Positions 6,921 through 14,601 of a stretch of 30,695 nt of DNA are shown here, piece after piece (positions within the stretch are counted from its first letter, which is position 1; every line of letters starts with the position of its first letter). The translations under genes were made by a program, and so were the position numbers. Source of the stretch: a virus; IMG/VR virus record IMGVR_UViG_3300025118_000087, positions 1 through 30,695 of that record; one strand, given 5' to 3'. The notes below the pieces were generated by a model, which had not been told where the DNA came from, made no database searches, and was given only the letters and a program-made list of their open reading frames with translations.

Positions 6921-7402
6921 TATGCTCTCCTTTCAATTTTATTTGCTAAACGGGCGACTCTTTTTCTTGCTGAAAACGGCGTCACACCAAGCCTTTCTTG
7001 TGTCTCTTTCTCGGTAAGCCCCTCAAACCTTGCGAATACTGCATCCCATTCTGCCTTAGTCCCAAGCGGCTTTATGAAAAGCAATTCAGCAGAAGCAACC
7101 ATGCTTGAATATGTATTCCTGTGATCCAATACATCACCTTCAATCGGCTCATGGCTGTTCCTTTTGTGGTTAGTCCTCATTCCAGAACAAACAGCTCTCA
7201 CTTGCCAAAAAAGCCAAGTCTTAGCCGTCCCTTTGTTCGGATCAAAAGAACTAAACTTTTCCACAATACGGATGATTAGTGTGCTCCGTATGTCTTCATA
7301 CTCAAAGGGTGTACCTTTGGTCGCTTTCCAAGTTGTAGCCCTGATAAGACTATGGTTTTCTAAAACCCAAGCCCAAGCCTCGGTATTTTCTCTATCAGTC
7401 AT
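6920..7402 (-). CDS. Phage sigma-70-family-like factor, 160 aa
   Basis: Residues about 14-80 resemble sigma region 2: an acidic FEYEDIRSTLIIRIVEKF segment followed by FDPNKGTAKTWLFWQVRAV, matching the DLxQExFL and F-x-TWLxxIARN parts of ECF-type sigmas. Residues about 118-155 resemble region 4, with a closing HTH (GLTEKETQERLGVTPFSARKR). The overall length fits an ECF-like sigma without region 3. It could redirect host RNA polymerase to phage promoters, such as the TAAC-spacer family in this window, but that link is unproven. The start at 7402 has GGGGAGA upstream. Confidence 0.65.
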   Translation of the reverse strand: MTDRENTEAWAWVLENHSLIRATTWKATKGTPFEYEDIRSTLIIRIVEKFSSFDPNKGTAKTWLFWQVRAVCSGMRTNHKRNSHEPIEGDVLDHRNTYSSMVASAELLFIKPLGTKAEWDAVFARFEGLTEKETQERLGVTPFSARKRVARLANKIERRA

Positions 7403-7508
7403 CTTTCTCCCCTTTTTGTTGTTTGTGTGTTGCTGAAGCTACACCCCACCCAAGACCAGAAAATAGTCCAATAAGGTAGGCTGCCATAAAAACTTGTACT
7501 GTCGTCAT
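7395..7508 (-). CDS. Tiny membrane protein, 37 aa
   Basis: The ATG at 7508 overlaps the TGA of 7505-8089 (ATGA), and the stop overlaps the start of the sigma-like gene by 8 bases. The product begins MTTVQVFMAAYLIGLFSGLG and has one transmembrane helix (about residues 5-26) followed by a Lys-rich tail. The overlaps at both ends support its reality. A gene this small could be a regulator, a toxin or a membrane anchor; nothing in it decides. Confidence 0.55.
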   Translation of the reverse strand: MTTVQVFMAAYLIGLFSGLGWGVASATHKQQKGEKDD

Positions 7509-8089
7509 CCGTCAAAACTCCTGTTCCAGTTAAAGGCGTGACTGTGCGGATCGCACCTCCACTCATCTGTACCGTCGTACTCATGGCTCACCATGTTGAG
7601 CACCCAAGACTCCTCGTTGCCAAGCGCTTTCCACCCATGGACAACACCAGGAGGGATAACAACTGTCTCTGGGTTCCTATCTGAATCCATGATCGTTACT
7701 TCATAATCAAAATCAACATTGTCGCTAAAGAAAGCTCCCTTTGCATCAAACGTCACAAGCATAACTTTCCCGCGAACACAGAAAAACCTATCGGTCTGCC
7801 TCAAATGACAATGCCAACCTTTGACTACTCCTGGGTTGGTGACACTAATATACGCTTGCGACACAGGGCTTCCTGTTTGCCCATAGGTCCATGAATTCCT
7901 CCATATCTCTACAAGGGAACCCCGTGGATCTACGTTCCACTTAAGCGGATACTTTGATTGAGAGTCTCCCACTGGGATAGGAATCCTATGCTTCATTGGA
8001 ACAGACCGCTCACTCTCGTACCCAAGACTTTTTAGATAATCTTGGAATGCTTGGCTTGTTGTGTCTAATAATTCTTTATCTACTTTCAT
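7505..8089 (-). CDS. RmlC-like cupin (dTDP-sugar 3,5-epimerase family)
   Basis: The fold and motif order match dTDP-4-keto-6-deoxyhexose 3,5-epimerases: DPRGSLVEIW near residue 54, GVVKGWHCH (His93 and His95), an FFCVRGKVMLVTFD strand pair, VVIPPGVVHGW (His151), and the late HEYDGTDEW plus DPHSHAF. RmlC enzymes epimerise C3 and C5 of a nucleotide-linked keto-sugar using a His base. In a phage this could tune the sugar donor for DNA or surface glycosylation; a glycosyltransferase lies at 23996-24709. It is coupled by ATGA to genes on both sides. A non-catalytic or isomerase cupin remains possible. Confidence 0.7.
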   Translation of the reverse strand: MKVDKELLDTTSQAFQDYLKSLGYESERSVPMKHRIPIPVGDSQSKYPLKWNVDPRGSLVEIWRNSWTYGQTGSPVSQAYISVTNPGVVKGWHCHLRQTDRFFCVRGKVMLVTFDAKGAFFSDNVDFDYEVTIMDSDRNPETVVIPPGVVHGWKALGNEESWVLNMVSHEYDGTDEWRCDPHSHAFNWNRSFDG

Positions 8090-8496
8090 TGCCTAATGAT
8101 CCTCGTTGGTATTATTTCTATAGATGGTGGCTCGTTATACATTTCCAACCACCTGTTCTTTAGTGTGAAGTAAACATTGCTCTTTGCTGGCGCATTTCCT
8201 TTAAGGATTGACCACAAGGCTGCTTCTGCTGCCCACCTGTAGTCAGGATCGTGCAGCAAGGCGCTATAGAAGGCCCTCAAGCGCCGATCAAGGCTGTCCC
8301 AACGGCTTGCCCACCGTGCAACCCTATCGAGATCTTTGTGAGCAATACAAGCGCCTTCTGACAGCGCTAACTTTACGTCCTCAACAAAGGTGCCAATCGG
8401 CTCCCAATGGCTAAGCGTAGACACACAGGAAACAACGTGCATAAGCCGCATTCTTTCCTGTGTTGAGATCTCGCGATTGTCGCTATGGGAGAGCAC
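8086..8496 (-). CDS. Hypothetical helical protein, about 136 aa
   Basis: I choose the GTG at 8496 because AGGAGG lies 7 bases upstream, inside the tail of the VWA gene, giving a 14-base overlap. An ATG at 8451 is the alternative. The protein looks mostly helical, with a Trp/Arg-rich segment (DLDRVARWASRWDSLDRRL) around the middle and an Ala-rich helix. No family is recognised. Being coupled between the VWA gene and the RmlC-like gene, it may act with the RavA/ViaA pair. Confidence 0.65.
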   Translation of the reverse strand: MLSHSDNREISTQERMRLMHVVSCVSTLSHWEPIGTFVEDVKLALSEGACIAHKDLDRVARWASRWDSLDRRLRAFYSALLHDPDYRWAAEAALWSILKGNAPAKSNVYFTLKNRWLEMYNEPPSIEIIPTRIIRQ

Positions 8497-10006
8497 CTGC
8501 AACCTCCTTTTCGTTGGCCAACGCGCCAATGTCAACAATGTTGTCGCATACCTCGTGCATTACCTTGCTGAATGATCCACCCCCGACTGTCAGGCCATAA
8601 ACCCTCAAGCCAGTCTGTTCCTTGGCATCAACAAGCGATTGGTAAGTTTCAGTGCCTACTTCTGCCTCACCATCGGTGACCATGATCAAGTCTGCCCTAC
8701 CAGCCCTCGTAGAATGCTCCTCATCCAAACTAAGTGCTACTTCAAAAGGATCATCAAAGTCCGTGCCCCCATTACACTGTAGCTTAGACATCCTAAGCGA
8801 TACTTCAAGAGCGCCGCCTTCAACTGGCACCGTCTTGTCTAGCTCTGTTGAGCTTGGGTACGAATAGGCCTCACCATCACCATCTATAGTATAGATAAAA
8901 TTAACTCTACGGTTGAAACCAAGGATCGTGCATGACCGCTTCTCTTGTCGTGCTGTAGATATACAACTCATTGCCACCGCAGAAGCCCACATCGCGCGAT
9001 CACCATTAGTCATGCTACCGCTTGTGTCTAACATTACAATAATGGGGCCTCTACCTTCTTTTTTCTCGCCCTCCATTTGGTATTGGGCCATCTTCTTTTC
9101 TGCCATCTTTGCTAACTGGTAAGTCCTCATCTGTGGGACTTTCAGCATCGCCATCTCTGTTGGCAACATACGCATGAAGTCATCCCCGCGAGTAACGCCC
9201 GTTACGACCCCAACCCCATCTGGATCTCTTTCTTTACGTTCTGCCGCAGCAAGCCTTCTTAGTCTGCCAGCAAGCATCATTAGTTTCTTTAACCTGTCAT
9301 TGTTCTGGAGTTGGCGTGCTAACTCAAGCCGCTTTGTGTCTTGCTGGCCGAACATGGGCGGGGCCGCTTCTAATCCAGGGGAAATGCCCGCCAAGGCTGA
9401 CCTCACATCACTAACCTCACCTGCCGCATCCGTACAAGCCCCACGAACAGCCGCCCTGAAACTATCCTCCCCATTGGGGCCGCCATCGTTCTTGGGTGGT
9501 GATGTTGGAAGGCCCAAAAGCTCTTTAGCTTTATTTGCCCTCTCTTCCTTTGCCTTCTCTTCCATCGTTTCGATCATGGCTGGCAATGCGTTGTTTATCG
9601 CCTTCATCAACTTGCTTGTAGACAAAGCGCAGAAATCAGGATCTCCATTCACTTGTTGCCGTAAGGACTCAAACTCGTCCAGCCCAGAAATGATCTCGTG
9701 TGCCTTCTTAGTAAGTTCGGTTCCAGAACCTGTGTCTGCTACTTGCTCCAAGTCTTTAGATGAATAGAGTCTTGAAAACACCTCTTTAGCGGTTCCCTTA
9801 CTAATAGTATCTACCCTATCTCTTTCCTTGGAAAGGTTTGGTACGGCACCCGCCTTCTTCAATAAGTGTTTAGACATAGTGCCTACTTCCCTCGTAAGCT
9901 CTGCCACCGACTCCACCCTGCTCTCACTCAAGTAATGAAGCCATCCATCCAACTTCAAAGTAAGATCAACATTCTGTGAACTGAGATCCCAGCCATTGCC
10001 TTCCAT
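8483..10006 (-). CDS. ViaA/CoxE-like VWA-domain protein, partner of MoxR ATPase
   Basis: I use the ATG at 10006 (GTAGGAGG 7 bases upstream) over an in-frame TTG at 10012. The first 240 residues look helical. The linker into the VWA domain (DDFMRMLPTEMAMLKVPQMR... RGPIIVMLDTSGSM) is arranged as in E. coli ViaA. The MIDAS motif DTSGSM begins at residue 327, with the later Thr (GGTDFDDPF) and Asp (MVTDGEAEV) also present, so a metal site should form. Family members work with a MoxR/RavA AAA+ ATPase to remodel or load cofactor into target proteins. The ATPase gene lies directly upstream. Whether the target is host or phage is unknown. CobT is a related alternative. Confidence 0.85.
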   Translation of the reverse strand: MEGNGWDLSSQNVDLTLKLDGWLHYLSESRVESVAELTREVGTMSKHLLKKAGAVPNLSKERDRVDTISKGTAKEVFSRLYSSKDLEQVADTGSGTELTKKAHEIISGLDEFESLRQQVNGDPDFCALSTSKLMKAINNALPAMIETMEEKAKEERANKAKELLGLPTSPPKNDGGPNGEDSFRAAVRGACTDAAGEVSDVRSALAGISPGLEAAPPMFGQQDTKRLELARQLQNNDRLKKLMMLAGRLRRLAAAERKERDPDGVGVVTGVTRGDDFMRMLPTEMAMLKVPQMRTYQLAKMAEKKMAQYQMEGEKKEGRGPIIVMLDTSGSMTNGDRAMWASAVAMSCISTARQEKRSCTILGFNRRVNFIYTIDGDGEAYSYPSSTELDKTVPVEGGALEVSLRMSKLQCNGGTDFDDPFEVALSLDEEHSTRAGRADLIMVTDGEAEVGTETYQSLVDAKEQTGLRVYGLTVGGGSFSKVMHEVCDNIVDIGALANEKEVAGALP

Positions 10007-10026
10007 GATCAACCTCCTACCCTTAT

Positions 10027-10055
10027 ATTATAACGCCTAAACTGTTATAGAACAA
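10027..10055 (-). promoter_or_regulatory. Promoter P6 (leftward), drives the VWA gene
   Basis: The -35 TTGTTC (10050-10055), a 17-base spacer with TAAC 11 bases from the -10, and a perfect TATAAT (10027-10032). The leader is very short, about 15 bases, and holds GTAGGAGG. It follows directly after the terminator of the RavA-like gene. Confidence 0.75.
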
Positions 10056-10060
10056 CGTAT

Positions 10061-10091
10061 AAAAAACAAAACGGGACGGGGCTTTCGCCCC
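10061..10091 (-). terminator. Intrinsic terminator after the RavA-like gene
   Basis: On the minus strand GGGGC-GAAA-GCCCC forms a stable GAAA-tetraloop hairpin (10078-10091). After a GTCCC gap comes a T-rich run (TTTTGTTTTTT, 10061-10071). It would end the RavA-like transcript just before promoter P6, making the ATPase a single-gene unit. Confidence 0.65.
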
Positions 10092-10097
10092 CATACC

Positions 10098-11306
10098 CTA
10101 CTTCATCCCATAAGCCCCAGTGTTACGAGCAATTGCTCGCCCAACCTCTTTCTTCATTGAGTTGAGTTTTGCTTCAGCGTTCTTGTACTCGTAGTCATCA
10201 ACGCTAATGTCACCAGCACCTGCTATCCGCTCAATCTCATCTGTTCCCATACGGACTACTTGGAGCAAAGCGCCAAGGTGGTCAACTCCTGGTGCTTTTA
10301 GGTCAACCTCGGCATAGCGCCCTGTCACGCCGTCCAGTACTTTGGCTACCTTCACCAGTCCTGGGCAAGCGTGCTGAGACACAGCCGCATAAACCGAAGG
10401 GCGCTCATCATGCTTGTTCCACATCACGCGGGTAAGCACCATCAAGTCGCGAGCTATAGCAACTGTCCTTCCTTCCAATACCGCATGTGCTTTGACAGCA
10501 GCGAGGCATTGCGCCCATCTACGATCAGAAAGGCTAATGCCATGCTTGACCTCAAGTGTTTCCCATACATCAAGCATAATCTCAATGAGATCTTCTGAGA
10601 TGTTTACGCTGTCAGTTATTTCTTGGAGAAGCTCTCTGTTAGCAGAACTAATGGTAACATTGACCGTTGGCCTCGCCCCATTACGAGACATCATCATCAA
10701 TTCCTTTCTTGCGCCCCTGTCCTTTAGGTAATCAGTCCACTCGCGGAACATAAAGCGATCATAAAGCGCATCAAGGATACTTGACTGAGGATATTCATTG
10801 CTACAACCAATGACTGTCTCAAGAGGCATCTTTACCCTGTTCGGGCCTTGATCAAACTCACGCTCCTCAAGTGCCGTGAGCATGGCGTTCAATATAGGAT
10901 CGCTACCCTTGAAGATTTCATCCTTTAGCGCAAACTTCGCGTGTGGTAGGAACCCACCTGTTTTCCTTACATAATCACCTTGCTCAAACTTCTTGAAGTC
11001 AAGAGGGCCAAACAAGTCTTCTGGTAAAGAAAACGCCGTAATCAACCTACGGAATACTTCATCACCTTGGAAGCCAAATGCCTTTGAAAGCAAGTTGAAC
11101 ATTGTTGTTTTCGCGGTACCAGGAGGCCCAAGGAATAATACATGCCGTCTGCACAATAGAGCCATAATGGCACTATCTATTTCCTTATCCCTATTGATAA
11201 GTGCGCCTTTCAGCGCCTCTCTAACCTCGGTTAGCGATTGCCACGCATCATGCGCGTGCAAGTCGCACCCAAGCTGGTTTCTCGTCTGTAAGTTTGTCAG
11301 TCCCAT
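10098..11306 (-). CDS. RavA/MoxR-like AAA+ ATPase
   Basis: Walker A is GPPGTAKT (residues 60-67), Walker B ALKDEIF (Asp129-Glu130), sensor-1 Asn170 (GCSNEYP) and the arginine finger lies in ALYDRFMFREW (Arg184). The stretches FSLPEDLFGPL, TGGFLPHA and ILNAMLTALEERE match E. coli RavA closely, which marks the MoxR branch. These ATPases form hexamers that act with a VWA partner, here the ViaA-like protein encoded next door. Residues about 200-400 form the helical lid and an unknown C-terminus; the LARA insertion of RavA is not evident. CobS of phage gene sets is a related alternative. It has its own promoter and leader. Confidence 0.88.
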   Translation of the reverse strand: MGLTNLQTRNQLGCDLHAHDAWQSLTEVREALKGALINRDKEIDSAIMALLCRRHVLFLGPPGTAKTTMFNLLSKAFGFQGDEVFRRLITAFSLPEDLFGPLDFKKFEQGDYVRKTGGFLPHAKFALKDEIFKGSDPILNAMLTALEEREFDQGPNRVKMPLETVIGCSNEYPQSSILDALYDRFMFREWTDYLKDRGARKELMMMSRNGARPTVNVTISSANRELLQEITDSVNISEDLIEIMLDVWETLEVKHGISLSDRRWAQCLAAVKAHAVLEGRTVAIARDLMVLTRVMWNKHDERPSVYAAVSQHACPGLVKVAKVLDGVTGRYAEVDLKAPGVDHLGALLQVVRMGTDEIERIAGAGDISVDDYEYKNAEAKLNSMKKEVGRAIARNTGAYGMK

Positions 11307-11323
11307 ATTGCCCTCCTACAAGC
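11303..11323 (-). promoter_or_regulatory. Conserved leader/RBS, copy 1
   Basis: The RBS and start region of the RavA-like gene (GTAGGAGGGCAATATG plus flanks) is identical over 21 bases to 18962-18982. It differs at 1-2 positions from the leaders at 4974 and 12496. This suggests duplication of an expression cassette or selection for one translation signal. Confidence 0.55.
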
Positions 11324-11341
11324 TGTTTTGGTTCTAAATAC

Positions 11342-11370
11342 ATAATAACACAAAAACGGTTATTTACATA
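11342..11370 (-). promoter_or_regulatory. Promoter P7 (leftward), drives the RavA-like gene
   Basis: The -10 is TATTAT (11342-11347), with TAAC 11 bases upstream and a weak -35 (TATGTA, 11365-11370). A degenerate version of the upstream box (TTGTACGACT) lies at 11385-11394, 37 bases beyond the -10. Confidence 0.6.
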
Positions 11371-11398
11371 TCACTAAAATAATTTTGTACGACTCAAT

Positions 11399-11425
11399 AA
11401 GAGAGGGGCTTTCGCCCCCCCTCTT
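11399..11425 (-). terminator. Hairpin terminator after the 353-aa gene
   Basis: On the minus strand AAGAGGGGGGGC-GAAA-GCCCCTCTCTT forms a long GC-rich hairpin with one bulge and a GAAA loop, just after the stop at 11435. The T-tract that follows is weak. The loop and closing pairs are the same as in the terminator at 10061-10091. Confidence 0.5.
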
Positions 11426-11434
11426 GGATTAGAG

Positions 11435-12496
11435 CTATGCAACCAGCCCTTCCATGTGTCCAGCCAAAGTATCAAGCATCACCTCACGATCCTCTGGTGG
11501 CTCTTCGCCAACAATCGCAAGATAAGATTCACGCACTTTACCAGCCTCTAATGAAGCAAGCGTATCCCTAATCTTCATTGGTGCTGGAGCACTATATCGG
11601 CTGCTTACCTCATCTTCCTTGAGATCAATCACCTCGTTTGCACGGAGTTTCATCTCTTTCACACGATCATGTAGATCACCAAGCGAAACAGAAAGCGCTG
11701 CTTCCATAATGCTCGCCCGCTTCATAATATCGCCAAAGCGAGTCATTACGTTTTCTACAGTATCACTGCGCACGCGCCTACTCATTTCCAGCCACCCTTC
11801 CACTTGATCACCGATGGCGCTAAGCTCATCCCCAAGAGACTCGCTTGCTCCTGCGGCAACTGGGGCTTCCCAACCATGCCCCTTTGGAACTGAAGCACAG
11901 TGCAACTGGAATGACTCAAGCCCTTCAAGGGCTACCTGAGCATTAGCGATCTCTTCCTCAAAGTCAGTTGGGATAAAGTACCAACCCTTCTTGATTGAAA
12001 AGCCACATGCGTTGCGAATAGCTGGCATCACAATGCGCTCACGAACCTCATTTCCATCGTAAAAGCGTTGCTTGTGCTCTACTTTCTTGCGGAGTGCGTC
12101 TGCATGGGCTGAGTTGCAACCATCAATCCAGACTCTTGCGTGTTTGTCCCACAGCAATGTTTCGCGCTGCTTCTTAGCAACCTCATCATCACTGATTCGC
12201 TCGTGGTATAGCAAGCCTACTTTTATATAAGCGCCATCTTCCGACACTACTTCGGCCTGAGCAACTGTCCTCTTACCTTTACGCTGACGGAATTCCCTTA
12301 CCGCTGCTTTCAATGCAGTGCTTGGGTCAATATTAGAGATCTTAGTATCATCTCCACCCGCAATAGCGACTCGCGCCCTAAGATCATCTGGTGTGACGTA
12401 GCAGCTATTGAACTGCCACCAAATACTAAAGCCAAGCCCTTTCGCCAAGTCTTCCACAATGGCTTGAGCATGTACGTTTTGTTCTACCTTTTTCAT
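11435..12496 (-). CDS. Unknown 353-aa protein linked to the MoxR-VWA pair
   Basis: The start at 12496 has the shared leader GTAGGAGGGTAATATG and its own promoter. The N-terminal 100 residues contain aromatic and strand-rich sequence (GFSIWWQFNSCYVTPDDLRARV). The middle is charged. Residues about 225-300 form long helices that could be a coiled coil (SDTVENVMTRFGDIMKRASI... DLHDRVKEMKLRANEVI). No catalytic motif is recognised. Sitting directly before the RavA-like and ViaA-like genes, with the same promoter type, it may be their adaptor or substrate. That is inference from context only. Confidence 0.75.
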   Translation of the reverse strand: MKKVEQNVHAQAIVEDLAKGLGFSIWWQFNSCYVTPDDLRARVAIAGGDDTKISNIDPSTALKAAVREFRQRKGKRTVAQAEVVSEDGAYIKVGLLYHERISDDEVAKKQRETLLWDKHARVWIDGCNSAHADALRKKVEHKQRFYDGNEVRERIVMPAIRNACGFSIKKGWYFIPTDFEEEIANAQVALEGLESFQLHCASVPKGHGWEAPVAAGASESLGDELSAIGDQVEGWLEMSRRVRSDTVENVMTRFGDIMKRASIMEAALSVSLGDLHDRVKEMKLRANEVIDLKEDEVSSRYSAPAPMKIRDTLASLEAGKVRESYLAIVGEEPPEDREVMLDTLAGHMEGLVA

Positions 12497-12549
12497 ATTA
12501 CCCTCCTACAGGTTGTTGAAGCACAACTGTTTTGCTGTACTCTAAAACT

Positions 12550-12578
12550 ATAATACCACACTTTTGGTTAGAAGCAAC
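12550..12578 (-). promoter_or_regulatory. Promoter P8 (leftward), drives 11435-12496
   Basis: The -35 TTGCTT (12573-12578) and extended -10 TGG-TATTAT (12550-12555) are 17 bases apart, with TAAC 11 bases before the -10. The upstream box is at 12603-12612. The transcript leader is about 45 bases. Confidence 0.7.
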
Positions 12579-12602
12579 CTCAAAGTTACGCCAAACCCAA
12601 CT

Positions 12603-12612
12603 TAGTATGACC
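12603..12612 (-). promoter_or_regulatory. Upstream box TAGTATGACC for P8
   Basis: Identical to the box at 1170-1179 but 47 bases beyond its -10, about one helical turn further than the other three. It overlaps an inverted repeat ATGAC-N6-GTCAT (12607-12622). Confidence 0.4.
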
Positions 12613-12627
12613 GCCCCGTCATGCTGG

Positions 12628-14601
12628 CTATGGGACATGCTGGTACGACATAGCCCTTCCAGCGGGGGTTTCTTCCCATGTGTCGCCATACACACAAGCC
12701 TGTGGATCGTAAAATAAGGTCAATCGTGCGCCTTGCAGGCCAAACTCAGACCTACATTTATCTATATGGACGGCAGCCGCAGGATGCTCAACTGTCTTGC
12801 CTGGAAGTATCCTTTCCACAACGATGCCTGTATGTGCGTCTTGCCGTATAGCACTCGCGCCCTTCAAATCACCCAACTTGACCCTACGTTGTTGGGCGAT
12901 AGACATATTGTTTGGGTGGCAGATAAGCACAATAGTCATGCCTAAGTGAACAGAAAGTGTTGCATAGTCACGGACTACCGCCTCTATTGCTTTCCTCTCA
13001 TCGTCTGCGTTCTGAACCATAAAACCAAGGTGGTCAACTACGGCAAACCTTACATCTCTTCTGCGAGAAGAGTAACTAAGCAAGTCCCTCATTTGATCCG
13101 TCGCAAGCTCACCATAATGATCGACCATATAGATAGGAAGGCTACCAAGGGTCGCCATCGCATTTGCTCTCGTCGCTTGATCAACTTCTGTAAAGTCCCC
13201 ACCGACTTCCGCTCTCAAGAGTTTCTGTACTGTCCCTATCGGCCTTTGCTCAAAGCTCGTTAATAAGACACCTACTCCTCGCCTCGCTTGCTCAAGAGCC
13301 AGCCATGTCACAAAGCTCGTTTTCCCTGCCGCTGTGTCGCCTGTCACTACAACAAGTTCAGGCCTCCAACCTCCAAGCGCTTCCTCCATTTTTTGGGAGC
13401 CTATAGATAATCCCTTATGGTTTTGCGGTGAACTTACTAGCCTTTCAACTTCCATAGCATAGGCGTCCACCCTAACAAGCCCTGCTTCTAATAATGGTTG
13501 TGCATTATCAAGCGCGATCATTATTCTTTTGGGGGAATGGCCTTTTTCCATACACTCTGCGGGGTCTTTTTCTGGGAGTTTTGCCCGACTACACCGATCT
13601 CTACCAAGCTTGTCAGCTACACCTTTTGCCCCCTTTTCCCCAGCGGCATCAGTATCGTAAACAATAACAAAATGCCTGTATGGCTCAAGTATATCAAGCC
13701 ATTCGTCATCCCAAGTACCAGCACCACCAGTCCCACTTACTACATTGTCTTTTACACCCAATTGCCATAGAGCGATAACATCAAGCTCACCTTCACAAAT
13801 ATACACATCGTCTGACTTGTCTTCTTTTAGCTGCTTCACCCCAAACAGTGTTGTCGGCCTTCCAGGGCAACGGAGGTAGATCTTCTTAACCTCCCCTACT
13901 TGGTGACATCTTCTACAACCTGCCCCATCACAATATAAGCAGTCGCCTGGAACACTCCTAAAGCGCATGTTGACACATTTTCCGTCTTTATCTAAAACAG
14001 GTATAGCAACAAACTGCTCTACTATCTTACCATCATTATTCTTAATGATTAGTGCGCCTATATACCAAGCTTTAAGAGTTTCCTCTCTGAAGCCCCTACT
14101 CTGTAAATAAGACAGGACTAAAGCACCATCACTACCCCATAAAGCCGATTCACATACGGGTAGTATGTCCTTATGCCACTTGTATTTTGGGTTGATGTAT
14201 GGCTTCGGCGCATACCTATCCCTTTTTTGTTTTTGGGTCTGGACTACTTTGCTAATCCGATAACCCCCCCCCTTATTTTCTATAGCCCCCACCATTCCCC
14301 ATTTCTGGAATTTTTGGGAGATCCTTTTTTTCGCTTCTGCACCACAGTTAGCAAGTGTTTTACCTTCTAAAGCATACGCGGCGAGTTGTAAGGCATCACC
14401 ACTTACATCACACTTAAAACAACGCCACCCTGTACCTTCCCCATTAACCCCAACTGGCCCCCTTTTGTCGGTAGATCCGCGAGTGATAACACCACAACTT
14501 GGGCATGGGCTGACACCATTACCCCTCGTCTTCTTAAGCCCTAGGTTAGTCGCTACCTCCCAAACGCTTGCACTTTTTAACTCATCTATCCATTTCTTCA
14601 C
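12628..14601 (-). CDS. Primase-helicase (TOPRIM plus DnaB/Twinkle-like)
   Basis: A CHC2-like zinc finger opens the protein (C33, C36, C61, C64). A second Cys4 site (C221, C224, C229, C232) resembles a DnaJ zinc ribbon. The TOPRIM domain follows (EGELD with Glu270; DTDAAG with Asp316 and Asp318), then a RecA-like helicase core with Walker A GDTAAGKT (421-428), FAVVDHLG as Walker B, and VLICHPN. It would prime and unwind at the replication fork, like T7 gp4 or Twinkle. At 657 residues it is full length. The start is a GTG at 14601 with a weak site, 20 bases inside the end of the upstream gene, so translation is probably coupled. The extra central zinc site is unusual for gp4-type enzymes. Confidence 0.9.
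   Translation of the reverse strand: MKKWIDELKSASVWEVATNLGLKKTRGNGVSPCPSCGVITRGSTDKRGPVGVNGEGTGWRCFKCDVSGDALQLAAYALEGKTLANCGAEAKKRISQKFQKWGMVGAIENKGGGYRISKVVQTQKQKRDRYAPKPYINPKYKWHKDILPVCESALWGSDGALVLSYLQSRGFREETLKAWYIGALIIKNNDGKIVEQFVAIPVLDKDGKCVNMRFRSVPGDCLYCDGAGCRRCHQVGEVKKIYLRCPGRPTTLFGVKQLKEDKSDDVYICEGELDVIALWQLGVKDNVVSGTGGAGTWDDEWLDILEPYRHFVIVYDTDAAGEKGAKGVADKLGRDRCSRAKLPEKDPAECMEKGHSPKRIMIALDNAQPLLEAGLVRVDAYAMEVERLVSSPQNHKGLSIGSQKMEEALGGWRPELVVVTGDTAAGKTSFVTWLALEQARRGVGVLLTSFEQRPIGTVQKLLRAEVGGDFTEVDQATRANAMATLGSLPIYMVDHYGELATDQMRDLLSYSSRRRDVRFAVVDHLGFMVQNADDERKAIEAVVRDYATLSVHLGMTIVLICHPNNMSIAQQRRVKLGDLKGASAIRQDAHTGIVVERILPGKTVEHPAAAVHIDKCRSEFGLQGARLTLFYDPQACVYGDTWEETPAGRAMSYQHVP

Noticed and set aside
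7399-7584. 61-codon minus frame
   Set aside because: Only its downstream part from the ATG at 7508 has a coupled start; the longer form overlaps the RmlC-like gene by 80 bases without a ribosome site. The short form is annotated instead.
9174-9767. 197-codon plus-strand open frame
   Set aside because: It lies wholly within the ViaA-like gene in antisense, is Ser/Leu/Pro-rich without any domain, and has no promoter or ribosome site; it is a shadow of the real gene.
12498-12695. 65-codon minus frame across promoter P8
   Set aside because: It begins inside the primase-helicase in another frame and runs through the promoter and leader of 11435-12496; no start signal supports it.
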